DNA of 64,000 bases from Marchantia polymorpha subsp. ruderalis (taxonomy: Eukaryota; Streptophyta; Marchantiopsida; Marchantiales; Marchantiaceae). Position numbers and translations under genes: made by a program. The stretch lies in NCBI GenBank assembly GCA_037833965.1, contig AP031356.1, positions 15,398,501-15,462,500 on the forward strand, in the 5' to 3' direction. Under the pieces are notes generated by a model that was not told the origin of the DNA, did no database searches, and saw only the letters and a list, made by a program, of their open reading frames with translations. Of this stretch, positions 19,516 to 31,510 are shown in pieces; position 1 is the first letter of the stretch, and each line of letters opens with the position of its first letter.

Positions 19516-22500
19516 CACCTACGCACAGGCAGATGAAGTTCCGCGCCGGCGGAGATTCTGCCGGGGATTCCGCCTACGCAGAAGGGAGTTCAACTTTTGT
19601 CCGATGCGCGGACGATCGCCTTCGGCGGAGGGGGATTGGCCGAAGAATGTTACGAACGAGTGTAGCGCAAGGCGAGAAATCCGCCTTCGGCGCTGCGCAC
19701 CCATGTCCGCTGCGTAGTACGCTAGCGGATTTCAAATTGCCAATTCAAGCGTGTGAGTTAAGTCGGCATCGGCGGAGCGTGAAGCCGCGCGTGAGAGAGG
19801 AGGCCGTTATAGCGCGGAGCCGGCGCGGCCATCAAGCGATTCGACCCTCACGACCGAGAGCCGACCATGACCTTCGACCAGGAGACGGAGGACGCCCCAT
19901 TCTTGAATTCGCGATTTCATTTTCTAGTGCGAGCTGCGCGCGTCCACCTGCTAGCTGTTAAACATTCCAGACATTGCCGCGCGGAGGATTACTTGTTGAC
20001 TGAGAGAGAATTGAGTGCGCGCGATTTGGAATTGAGGGAGATTAGAATTTGCAGAGGGAGCAAGAAGCGCGAGCGGAGCAGAGAGAGAGTTGGTGAGCAA
20101 GCTAATTTCAAGAACGCGATGTCGAAACTGAACAGATTGCGGATGCTGCCGCTCCGGTTTCCACAGAACGGGTTGCGTGCCTTCGAGGAGCGGCTGATTG
20201 CAAGAAAGCTTCATTTCTTGCTGTGGGGATGGAATTACATTTGTGTGGACATGGTGCGCGAATGGCTGGAGCCACAGCGACCACCTAAGCGCGGATTGCG
20301 TCCGCATGTAGATCGTTGGACCGTCCAAGATTGGGCGCAGGCATTGGGGAGGTGTGCCGGCATCGACGGATACCTCCTCTTTGATAGTGAGAGCGTCAAG
20401 GTGTCGAAGCAGGACGAGGCGCAATTTGTGGAATTGTTCAAACGAGAGAGGTCTACCAAGAATGGGTACAAGACCCGCGACTACAAAGATCGCTTTCGCC
20501 GAACTTTAGCGGCAGCGCTGCTGCAATTGCTGCAGCCACACCGCACCTCATACATCATCTTGTGGCAGGTTTCTTTTGTGGAGCTCATCTTGGCCGGAGC
20601 TCCAGTTCACTGGGCGAGCATCCTGCACAGAGTGATGCGACAGCACGCATTCGAGGAGAAGGGGGGAACTCTCAATCACCTCTCCCCTTTCTTGATAAAC
20701 TTCTATCGGCAGAGGAACAGTCTGACCGCGGCGGAGCTCGCTCGCTTTCCGCCATTGTCCGTCGATCATCCCGGGAAATATGTGCGGGATAACGAGGTCG
20801 ACACTGATGCAGAGGATTCACCAGCTTCTACTCCGCCGACACGGCGGGACGAGGGAAGAAGCACACCCGCAGCAAGAGTGCCGCGGAACCGGCGATGAAG
20901 AGAGGAATCAGAGGAGGAGCAGCATCGAGAACCCACTACTCCCATACGACAGCGGCCACTGCACGAAGTGTGCAGCCGGCCGAAGCAGAAGGCGCGCAGG
21001 CTTGTGTTACCAGCCAGCAGCGCGGACATGGCGACGATCGCCACGGAGAAGGGAAGTGCGTCGCCAGAGAGGAGCGAGAGAGCGCGGACGTCCGGAGGAG
21101 CGTCGGACCACGCTACGCCTCCGACGGACGAGAGGCGGCCTTCGGGCCAAGGGCCTCCGGAGTTACCACATGCGATGCGAACGAGTGTTCCGCCTACGCA
21201 TAGGCAAATTCCAGCGGATATGCGACCTCAAGCGGACGTGGACCTCCGCCTACGCGTAGGCAGAGAAAGTTCGCCTACGCACAGGTGGCCGCCTACGAGT
21301 AGGCAAGATTCACCCCCGATACAACGTAGGAAGGGGAAGGAGCCGGCGGAAGATCCGCCTTCGGGTCAAGGGCCTTCGGGACCAGACCCTCCGGCGTATA
21401 ACGCGCCGCGATTTACGCCTTCGGCGCCAGGGCCAACGAGTTTTGAGCAGGGAGCGTGCGGAGACCGCACCTTCGGCGGGTAATCCGCCGGTAGATGCGC
21501 CTTCTGCGGTAGGGCCTTCGGGGCCAGGTACATCGGGCGAGCGGCCTTCGGCTCTGTCGCCTTCGGCGCTGCGCCTGCGGCGGACCAGGCGCCGGTACTT
21601 GCGCCTACGCGCAGGTTAGACGCAGCCCTCACGCAGGACCTAACGGAGGAGCGGATTGTCTGTCCGCGGGACGAAATTGGGGTGCTCGATGCGCAATTAC
21701 ACCCCGCACAGACACATTCCGCTCGATCGCCTTCGGCGGCGGACGTCGGCGGCGAAGAGGACACGGTCGACGAGCGGCAGGCGGATGATGGGGATGTAGC
21801 ACGGCCACATTCACCCACCGCCTTGGACATTTTAGCGGGGAGCAGCGAAGCTGCAGGAGTGCCATCGGCGGCAGCACCCGTAGACCACTCGCAGCCCCAC
21901 AGAGGTCAGTTGCCAACGCAATCAATGGCGACCGAAATCCTTCCCTCGTATGATGACGAAGGAGGCTCCACAGAAGCAATGTCGGGGTCGAGAGACACCG
22001 AGGAAGAGGAGGAGGATCTTGTCGGAGCGCCGGCGGCGGCGCTCTCTGAGCAGGTAATACCTCTGCTGAGGTACTTGGATCGCAAATTTGATAAATACGC
22101 AGATCCACTTCAGCCGGGGTCCTACATCGAGTTAGTGCGCAGGCGGACTCGCACTAAAGTCCACACCAGCAAGCTACTAGCTAGGGTGGATCGGGAACTT
22201 AAGGATTTACGGGAGAAGCATGCGTGTTTGTGGGGACAGTATTATCTCGTGCGGAAGTCGCACACCCACTACGACGCATTGAAGCAGGCGAGACTGGAAG
22301 AGCTCACCAGGGATGTGGTGAAGACCACGGAAGAACTGATTTCTAAGAAGACTTAGAATCAGGATCTGTCAGAGGAGCTCGTGCGACAGACGCGGTTGTT
22401 GGCGGAGTGTCAGCTCGCACGACAGGCGGATGAGGATTTAATCCGCAGGCTGCAGTCGGAGTGCGGGGAATTGAGAGCTCAGCGTGCGGAGGCCGAATCG

Positions 22501-23904
22501 CAGTTGGTGGTAATTGAAGATGATCGCAGGCGAGAGGAGGATCGCACGAAGGAGGAGATGGCGAGGCGAGTCGCCCACTGTCTCAAGGGCTACGCCCACT
22601 GGGAAGTGGCGGCGCAGGAGAAACTCACACTGCGTGAGTTGGAGCTTCGTGCAGCCGGGTTGTTGTCAGGTGACAGTAGGAATCGGCGGCGGGTGGCGAA
22701 GAAGTTAGACTCTTTTCTGTCGAAGGCGCGGGATACCATGTCCACCCTCGAGGCGGAGGTGTCCGCGGCGTTGCAGCGTTTGGGACTGCGCAGTCGAGCT
22801 GAAGACTGGCAGGGTAGGGAGTTAGTGCGCGGCAGTCCGTCGCGCAGGAGGCGAAGCACAGGTTCCGCGGAGTGTAGTGTAGCGTGGTTCCGTGCCGGCG
22901 TGTAGCATAGTGCAGTGTAGTGCTAGTTAGGACTTAGAAGGTATAAAGTAGTTCAAGGCGTCTTGCCTTGTGATCTTTCCCAACATCAGAAGTGCAGATC
23001 AGGAACTCGTTTTCTCTGCGTGTTTGTGTCCTTAGTTCTGTCACCACGCACGAGGAGCTACACCTTAGCGTTCCGCATTGTGTAGCTGAAGGCCTTCGGC
23101 CGAATGTTCAGAGCTAGTACATTGGTTAGAGACTTGAGTAGTTCGGATCTACACCTGCGGGTGATTGCCGATGCTCAGAACCAGTGACTAGTTAGATATT
23201 TGAATAGTTTCGCCCCTACACCTTTGAGTGTTTGTTCCTGATTGTACTCCTTCGGGATTTTTCCCCTGAATGCCAAAGTGAAGTTTTGCTACTTCGTGTA
23301 AGCCTTGGTTGTAAATTCAGGTTACGCTGCAGCAGGTGCCTTTGGGGTAACCCCTGTAGTATTTCTGGGAATGACAAGTGCCTAAGAATTCAAACTCTTG
23401 AATAGACTGTTATTGTGTTACTGGAATGTTTCTTAGTGAGTCCTTCAGTGCGGACCTGTGTTCTCTGCGCGTTTTGTGAGTTGAGAGTGTTGTTTACCGC
23501 GTATGAGTGACTTCGATCCGAAGTAGGCAGTCCAAACCGGGTTTCCTACGCTAGCAGCAAGCTAGTGGAAGTGTTGTTAAAGCCGGAGTTGGGAGTCACT
23601 ACCCGCAGCTCCGCTGAGTGTACTCTTGAGAGACCTTCCCCCTGAAATCTTGAGTAGAGGTCCTAACGGATCTCTGGGTTGTGTTTCTGTAGTTTCAGGT
23701 GTGTGTGTGTGTGTGTGATACGCTGCACTGTGCGACCTCCGAGTGGACACTTGCAGTATTTCTGGGAGTGACAGTCGCCTAAGAATTCAAACTCCTCAAT
23801 AGTCTGTTAAACGTGACACTTTGTACCCTGTGTGTTCCTCTGTCCCTTTGGGTTCGACCTTTCTACCACTATATTGCAGTTTTAGCCTTTAGTGGGTTAT
23901 TACA
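19516..23904 (+). mobile_element. 5'-truncated giant LTR (subfamily B)
   Basis: It begins inside a palindromic word (CCTACGCACAGGC) that matches 42993 onward in the subfamily B LTR at 42254, so about 740 bp of its 5' end is missing. It ends at the regular GTGGGTTATTACA terminus. The TATA box is at 22942-22950 (TATAAAGTA) and the hairpin at 22954-22970. The sequence after the terminus (CCTGATGTTC) is not the usual internal stub, so this LTR is not followed by its own element. Confidence 0.85.
19867..22905 (+). pseudogene. LTR-encoded ORF, subfamily B copy (broken)
   Basis: It starts MTFDQETEDAPFLNSRF and keeps the N-terminal domain (LHFLLWGWNYIC, HVDRWTVQDWAQALGRC, FVELILAGAPVHWASIL). Lesions are a TGA at 20896-20898 where related copies have TGG, a frameshift near 21440 in the Pro-rich middle, and a TAG at 22354-22356. 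The last part (22381-22905) keeps the coiled-coil end. Its protein differs from subfamily A at many positions in the middle but little in the two ends. Confidence 0.82.
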
Positions 23905-26091
23905 CCTGATGTTCTTTCACAACAAGACATTGATGCAGCGTTGGGAAAGAAATAAAGCTTTTGAGCAAAATCAATCAAACTCTAGGGATTTAGAGTAGAT
24001 TTCAAAGACCTTAGAGCTAATCGTCTCCAAAAGGATTTGGGATTCTCCATCAACTCCTTTCTCAAGGATTCCTGCTTCGTCCTCAAAGAAGCTCATTTTT
24101 TAGACTTCTCCAAGTCTTTGTAAAGCCTTGTCAAGATAAGCCGACTTTGGAAATCTAAAGATTTTGTCAAGTGATCTCATCCTCGCTTGCTTACAATCCA
24201 AGTCAAACTATCCATTGCAAGGAAGCCTCCTAGTTCTTCGATCCTTGTGTCGCAAAAAGAACTTAGAAGCAGTGTATTTGAGCAACTATATTGATTGCCC
24301 ACTCGTTGTATGTGGTTCAAGGCTCCATGAAGTGTGAGTCAAAAGGTTTTGAAAATGTAGCATGTACTGCTCTTTCTTACTAGGATCTAAACGAAACTTG
24401 GGAGAAGCTAAAACAGAATGGCATGGAGAGAGAGGGATTGTTTTTGATAACAAGAGAGTAAATAAGAGAGTTGCATAATCTGACTCTGGGTGAGGTTCTA
24501 GAATATCAAATTTCAAAATAAGAGAGCTATGAGTGGCCGAGGATAGAAGATAATCAATGATGCTAACACCTGTAGGAGAAAAACACGTATTTGAAAGGGA
24601 ATTGGGAAAGAGAAAGATACCGTTGAGAACTTTCAAATTACATGTGGCTCCAAAAGTTAGAAAGTGTTATGTCAAAGGATTTGTACAAGTATCAGAAGAG
24701 TTTCTAGACCACATACTATCTTCAAGTTCTTCAAAGAAGGGAGAAGTCAAGAGATCACCAACTTGGATAAATTATGCACAACCTATTCGAGCATTGAAAT
24801 CTCCAACCAGAAAAACTTCACCTTTGCTCTGATAATTGAGAACATCTCCTATAAGTCGATGGAATGGTTGACTCTGATTGCAAGTGCGTGTGGAATAGAT
24901 AGGCATGAACAATGGTGTAAAGTAACAAACAGCCAAATGACTATAAGATACTCCAACCAATCCAAGATGAAGCCAATGATATTGAACTCCAATATCTTGA
25001 CCTTCTAAATGTATTAGAGGTAGAAATTGAGATCTAATGAAAGTAGCAATACCGCCATAGCCTCTTCCAGCTCGTTGACTTCTCTGATTCCAAGTGGATT
25101 CCATCAAAATAAACCTTGGTATCTCTCCAATAGTGTTGCTCTCATGTTCCCACATCTCCACAATGTTGATGATGTCCTCTATCTTCCAAATCGGATTAGC
25201 ACTCACATACTTTGTTGTAGAAAAAACTTTAATATTCCACATTAACACCCTCAAGCTCTTGTATTGCTACGTGGATGATTGTCTCTTTCGTTGAGTGACA
25301 ATTGCTTGTCCATCACGGAGATAAGCAAAAAATCCAGCATCTTGAGCTTCTTTGACTTTTGCAAGCTCATTTCTCCTTGCCTCTACTTGTAGCGGTGTGA
25401 GATCGGGATCTAATCAAATCCTACGTCCTTTGAGTACAGCTTTGTAGGCTAAAGTTGTATCACGTTGAGTTTGATCATTAAACTTAACTATGATGGCTCG
25501 AGGTTGTGTTCCTATGGTTCTAATGCGAAAAGCTTGAGCCATAACCGCATTAGGAACATCAAGTGTTTCAACCAAAAACTTGGTGACAACACTCTTCACC
25601 TCTTCCTTCTAAGATTCAGGTAGACCAGAAATTCTCACATTCTTTCTACGAGCAAATTGATTAGTCTTTTCAATCTCTTGCTCTTGACAAAAAGAGATAA
25701 GAGCAGATTTGATGGCTTCTGCATAAGATTTCATCTTCACCTCTAGACTTTCAACCACTTCATGCAATCCAGGAGTAGCAACAGTGGAAACTTCAAAATC
25801 AATTTTCTCCTCAATATCCTCTACGTGTTTTGAAATATCAACCATAATCTTCTCGAAACTCTTCTCGGAGAGCTTCAACTCTCTAATTTCATATTGAGCT
25901 GCAATTAAAGTAGAACTCTGTACCTTGAATTTAGCACTAAGTACTTTCAACGCTTCCAAAACCTTTTGCAGAAGATTGAGTATCAAATTGTCTTGAGACG
26001 CCATCATGTGAATGCCTCTCAAGATTTTGAGACTGAAATATGTTTCACCTTCCACCTCCAAACTGCGTTCAGTCTCAAACTTTGAATCAAA
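23905..26091 (-). mobile_element. LINE fragment: ORF1 and endonuclease, no reverse transcriptase
   Basis: Minus-strand coding remnants follow the order of an L1-type LINE: coiled coil with an RRKNVRISGLPE motif, an RRM-like region, then an exonuclease-endonuclease-phosphatase domain. No reverse transcriptase motif follows. LINEs usually lose their 5' end, so a copy that keeps the 5' part and lacks the 3' part is odd. There is no poly(A)/poly(T) tail at the left edge. Both sides abut U5 ends of giant LTRs that point toward it. The part from 23905 to about 24280 holds no readable domain. Confidence 0.75.
24286..25254 (-). pseudogene. LINE endonuclease domain (broken)
   Basis: Two minus-strand open segments (24772-25254 and 24286-24636) carry an apurinic-endonuclease-like fold. 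Motifs are LMWNI near the start, GRGYGGIATFIRSQF, LVGDFNARIG in the middle and SIIDYLL with a PHPESDYATLL end. The last corresponds to the usual SDH box, but Tyr replaces the catalytic His, so activity is doubtful. In LINEs this domain nicks the target DNA. The segments are separated by stops and frame changes. Confidence 0.7.
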
Positions 26092-26094
26092 CAA
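25280..26094 (-). pseudogene. LINE ORF1-like nucleic-acid-binding protein (broken)
   Basis: On the minus strand an open segment (25609-26094) encodes a coiled coil (heptad-like Leu, Ile, Lys and Glu) ending in FARRKNVRISGLPES, a motif typical of L1 ORF1 proteins. After a TAG it continues at 25414-25599 with an RRM-like segment (AFRIRTIGTQPRAIIVKF) and, after another stop, a basic tail. The first codons of the segment (26019-26094) run in from the joined LTR stub and are probably not native; a likely native Met-Met start lies near 26005. Confidence 0.65.
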
Positions 26095-26115
26095 AAAGAA
26101 GTTGTCGGCTTCTTA
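26092..26115 (-). other. Stub of gypsy internal region, cut at the PBS
   Basis: On the minus strand the LTR end is followed by TAAGAAGCCGACAACTTCTT and a few T, as in the complete element (8344-8367). The match stops at the TTG that begins the PBS (TGGCGCC), where LINE sequence takes over. Confidence 0.8.
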
Positions 26116-29100
26116 TGTAATAACCCACTAAAGGCTAAAACTGCAATATAGTGGTAGAAAGGTCGAACCCACAGGGACAGAGGAACACACAGGGTACAAA
26201 GTGTCACGTTTTAACAGACTATTGATGAGTTTGAATTCTCAGGCGACTGTCACTCCCAGAAATACTGCAAGTGTCCACTCGGAGCGCACTCGGAGGTCGC
26301 ACAGTGCAGCGTAACACACACACACACACACACACCTGAAACTACAGAAATACAACCCAGAGATCCGCTAGGACCTCTACTTCAAGATTTCAGGGGGAAA
26401 GTCTCTCGCGAGCACACTCGGCAAAGCTGCGGGCAGTGACTTCCAACTCCGGCTTTTACAACACTTCCACTAGCTTGCTGCTAGTGTAGGAAACCCGGTT
26501 TGGACTGCCTACTTCGGATCGAAGTCACTCCTACGCGGTGAACAACACTCTCAACTCACAAAACGCGCAGAGAACACAGGTCCGCACTGAAGGACTCACT
26601 GTGAAACATTCCAGTAACACAACAACAGTCTATTGAAGAGTTTGAATTCTCAGGCACTTGTCATTCCCAGAAATACTACAGGGGTTACCCTCAAGGCACC
26701 TGCTGCAGCGTAACCTGAATTTACAACCAAGGCTTACACGAAGTAGCAAAACTTCACTTTGGCATTCAGGGGAAAAATCCCAAGGAGTACAATCAGAAAG
26801 AAACACTCGAAGGTGTAGGGGCGAAACTGTTCAAGTATCTAACTAGTCACTTGCTCTGAGCATCGGCAGTCACCCGCAGGTGCAGATCCGAACTACTCAA
26901 GTCTCTAACCAATGTGCTAGCTCTGAACATTCGGCCGAAGGCCTTCAGCTACAAAATGCGGAACGCTAAGTTGTAACTCCTCGTGCGTGGTGACAGAACT
27001 CAAGGACACAAACACGCAAAGGAAATGGGTTCCTGATCTGCACTTCTGATGGGAAAGAACCCCAGGCAAAACGCCTGGAACTATTTTATACCTTCTAAGT
27101 CCTACCTAGCACTACACTGCACTACGCTACACGCCTGCACGGAACCACGCTACACTACACTCCGCGGAACCTGTACTACGTCTCCTGCGCGGCCGACTGC
27201 CGCGCACTAACTCCCTACCCTGCCACTCTTCCGCTCGACTGCGCAGTCCCAACCGCTGCAACGCCGCGGACACCTCCCCCTCGAGGGCGGACATGGTATC
27301 CTGTGCCTTCGACAGAAAGGCCTCGAGCTTCTTCGCTACCTTCCGCCGACTCCTATTGTCGCCTGACAACAACCCGGCTGCGCGCAATTCAAACTCACGC
27401 AGTGTGAGTTTCTCCTGCGCCTTCACTTCCCAGTGGGCGTAGCCCTTGAGGCAGTGGGCGACTCGCCTCGCCGTCTCCACCTTCGTGCGATCCGCCTCCT
27501 TCCTGCAATCCTCTTCAATTATCACTAATTGCGATTCGGCTTCAGCACGTTGCGCCCTCAATTCGCCACACTCTGACTGTAACCTGCGGATTAATTCTTC
27601 ATCCGCCTGCCGTGCGAGCTGACATTGTTCCAACAACCGCGTCTGTCGCACGAGCTCCTCTGACAAAATCCGATTCTGGGCCTGCTCAGAGTTGAGTGCT
27701 TCCTTGACCTTCACCTGCTCCTTGGTGAGCTCGCCCAGTTTTTCATCCTTCATCTTCTCGGAGTGCTTGTAGAATTTCTGATTAAGCTTGTACTGACCCC
27801 ACAAGCACTCATGCTTCTCCTTCAAGTCCCTCAACTCCTGGTCCACTCTAGCTAATAGCTTGCTGGTGTGGACTTTAGTGCGAGTCCGCCTGCGCACTAA
27901 CTCGATGTAAGATCCCGGCTGGAGTGGGTCGGCGTATTTATCGACCTTGCGATCCAAGTACCGCAGCAACGGAATCACCTGCTCAGAGAGCGCCGCCGCC
28001 GGCGCTCCAACAATTTCCTCCTCCTCCTCCTCGGTGTCTTCTGCTCCTGACATTTCTTCCGTGGAGCCTCCGTCGTCATCATCCGAGTGGAGAATTTCAG
28101 TCGCCATTGATTGCGTCGGCGACTGCCCCGAGTGGGGCTGCACGTCGTCGACGTGTGCTGCCTGCGAAGGCACGGCTGCAGCCTCGCTGCTCGTCGCCAA
28201 AATGTCTAAGGCGGAAGGCGAATGTACCCGGGCGGCATCCCCGTCTCTCGCTTGTTGATGGTCTACCGCATCCTCTCTGCCTCTGTCGTCCGCCGCCGAA
28301 GGCGATCGAGCAGAGGGTGGCTGCGCGGGGTTGGATTGCGCATCGCGCATCGAGATTTCATCCCGCGGACAGTCACTCCGCTCCTCCGTCTGCTGCTCCC
28401 TTGATCGGTCCGTGGGGGCTGTGCCCGGCCCGTGCGTAGGCGCATTTGCCGGCGCCTTGTCCGCCGCAGGCGTAGCGCCGCGGACATCTATCGCCGAAGG
28501 CGACATGGCCGGGGGCCGCACGCCCGATGTTCCTTGGCCTATAGGCCCTACCGCCGAAGGCGCATCTATCGGCGGACTTCTCGCCGATGGTGCGGCCTCC
28601 GCACGCTCTCTGCTCGTATCTCCTCGGCTCGAAGGCCCTGGCGCCGAAGGCGCAAATTGCGGCGCGTGGTGCGCCGGAGGGTCTGGCCCCGAGGGCCGGT
28701 GTCTCGTAGGCGGTTCTTCCGCCGGCTCCTTCCCCTTCCTACGTTGGAACGGGGGTGATTCTTGCCTGTGCACAGGCGGCACGTGTGGAGGTGTCCTGTG
28801 CACAGGCGACCTGTGCACAGGTGAGCGCCTGTGCACAGGCGGACTGCTCCTTCCCACGCGTAAGCGTAGATCCACGTCCACTTGTGTTCGCCGGTCCGCG
28901 GAGGCTCGCCCGTCCGCGGAGGTTCGCCTGTGCGCAAACGGAACATCTGTCCGCATCGCACGTGGTAACTCCGGAGGCCCTTGGCCCGTAGGCGGCCTCT
29001 CTCCCGACGAGGTTGCAGCGTGGCCCGTTGCTCCTGCGGTCGTCCGCGCTTCCTCTCGCTTCTCTGGCGACGCACTTCCTAACTCCGTCGCAATTGTCGC

Positions 29101-31510
29101 CGTGTCTGCACTGTCAGCTGGCAACACCAGTCTGCGTGCCTTCTGCTTCGGCCGGCTGTATGGCTCGCACAGCGGCCGCGGTCGAATGGGAGCAGAGGGT
29201 TCTTGATGCTGCTCCTCTTCAGACTCTTCCCTCCATCGCCGCTTCCGCGGCACTCGCGCTGCAGGGGTGTGTCTCCCTTCGTCCCTCCGTCTTGATGGGG
29301 TAGAAGTCGGGGACTCCTCTGCGTCAGTATCGACCTCGTTCTCCCGCACATACTTCCCGGGATGGTCGATGGACAATGGCGGAAAATGTTCAAGCTCCGC
29401 CGCTGTCAAACAATTCCGCTGTCGATAAAAATTGATGAGGAAAGGAGAAAGATGGTTTAGAGTTCCCCCCTTCTCCTCAAACGCGTGCTGTCGCATCACC
29501 CTGTGCAAGATGCTCGCCCAGTGAATTGGAGTTCCCTCGATGACGCACTCCACAAAAGAGACCTGCCACAATGTGATGTAGCAGGCACGGTGCGGCTGCA
29601 GTAATTGCATTAGCGCCGCGGACAAAGTCCGGCGAAATCGATCCTTGTAATCACGGGTCCTGTACCCATTCTTGGTAGACCTCCCGGTCTTGAACAGCTC
29701 CACAAATTGCGCCTCTTCTTGCTTGGTCACCTTGATGCTCTCACTGTCGAAAAGGAGATGCCCTGGCATGCCAGCACATCTTCCCAACGCCTGCGCCCAA
29801 TCTTGGACTGTCCACCGGTCAACATGCGGACGCAATCCGCGCGAGGATGGTCCCTGTGGCTCTAGCCACTCGCGCACCATATTCGCGCAGATGTAATTCC
29901 ATCCCCATAGCAAGAAATCGAGCTTTCTTGCTATTAAGCGCTCCTCAAAAGCGCGCAGCCTGTTCTGCGGCAGGCGAAGTGGCACCATCCGCAATCTGCT
30001 CGGTCTCGTCATTGCGTTCCTGGGGTTCGCTCGCCCGCTCATTCTACTTCCGCACTGCCCGCGTTTCTTTCACTCTCGGCAAACTCTAATCGCTCTCAAT
30101 TCCAAATCACGCGCACTCACTTCTCCCTCAATCAACAAGAAATCTCCTGTGCGACGACGTCGGGAATGTTCCGCAGCCAGCAGATGGATGCGCGCAGCGC
30201 GCACAAGAGATTGGAATCGCGAATTCAAGAATGGGACGTTCTCCGCCGCCCGGTCGAAGGTCATGGTCGGCTCTTAGTCGTGAAGAACGTCTCACTTGAT
30301 GGCCGCGCCGGCTGTACGCTGGAACGGTCTTCGCTCTCACGCGCGGCTTCACGCTCCGCCGTCGTCGATTAAACTCTCACGCTCGAATTGGCGGATTTGA
30401 ACTCCGCGAGCGTGTCACCCTGCGGACATGGGGGCGTAGCGCCGAAGGCGAGTTTTCCGCCTTGCGCGGTACACTTGTTCGTACCGCCCCTCGGCCAATC
30501 TCCTTCTGCCTTGACGCGTGTGTCCGCATGTCGGACAAAAATTCAACTCCTGCCTGTGCGCAGGCAGGAGCCTCGGCGGATTCTCCGCCGGCGCGGAACT
30601 TGAACATCTTCCTGTGCACAGGCGCTCGCCTGTGCGCAGGCGGATTCCGTCCGCGGCGCTGCGCTGGCGCGGAAGGCGTTGACCGTGGTCAGCCGTCTCC
30701 GTCCAGTCTGTCCGTTCCTTGTCTCTCCGTCGGCGCTTCCGCCGCCGCAACTCCGTCTGCTCAAGAGCGCATCCACCCGTGCCGTCCGCACGGTCCGTAC
30801 CGATTGGATTACTCTGGCGGCTCTTCCGACGTACGCGGCGCTGCGCTGGCGCGGAAGGCGCCGTACACTTTCTACCTCACAAGGCGCATTTCTAGGGCCC
30901 AAGGCGGATTTTCCGCCGACGCCGAAGTGCCTGTGCACAGGCGAACGCCTGTGCGTAGGCGGACTTCGCGCCTTCCCTAACCCTACTTCGCCTGTGCACA
31001 GGCGAACGCCTTCGTCCGCGCATAGGACAAAACTTGAATCCCCCTTCCGCGTAGGCGGAATTCGCGCCGGTGGCGAACTCCTTCCGCCGTAGGCGACCGC
31101 CTCCGTTTCTTCCAGCAGCGATAACTCCCTAAGTCCTCATCCGTTCCAAGCGTTCTTGGGCTCGTTAGAATCAGCGCGTCGAGCTCTTTCCAACGTGCCC
31201 CTAACTTGGTCAAGGCGCCCGAGGGTTTACCTAATTACGGGGGTTTCCCTACAGCCGCGGACGCAACCTCCGAAGGCGGGTTTTGCGCCTTGCGCCGTAG
31301 AGATCCTAACTGCGGAGCTCGCAGGGAGGGTGGTGCCTGTCCTTACTGCGGCACCCCAAATCCCAGATTCTACAAGATCCCTCGAGAATCCCCGCGATCT
31401 TCCGGATTCACTCTGTTTTGATGTACCGAAGGCTATTTACAATGCTGCCAGGGTACAGTTTTCCAAAAATGTTTTAATTTCCTCAAAATTGCCAAAAGTG
31501 GGGTACCACA
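26116..31510 (-). mobile_element. Complete giant LTR, minus strand (subfamily A), 5,395 bp
   Basis: Read on the minus strand it starts TGTGGTACCCC at 31510 and ends TTATTACA at 26116, with TATA at 27082-27090. It is the 5' LTR of a minus-strand element whose internal region is lost except for the 24-bp stub. No matching target duplication could be found because the element's other end is absent. Confidence 0.9.
27127..30264 (-). pseudogene. LTR-encoded ORF, minus-strand copy (single nonsense)
   Basis: Homologue of the ORF at 4178-7330, running from ATG at 30264 to the stop at 27127. One lesion is seen: TGA at 30070-30072 where the intact copy has AGA. The 971 codons downstream (from 30042) are fully open. 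The long preserved frame downstream of a single early stop suggests recent loss. Confidence 0.85.

Noticed and set aside
19516-31510. One large inverted-repeat transposon made of the facing LTRs
   Set aside because: The two LTRs belong to different subfamilies and are truncated differently, so they were not born as a matched pair.
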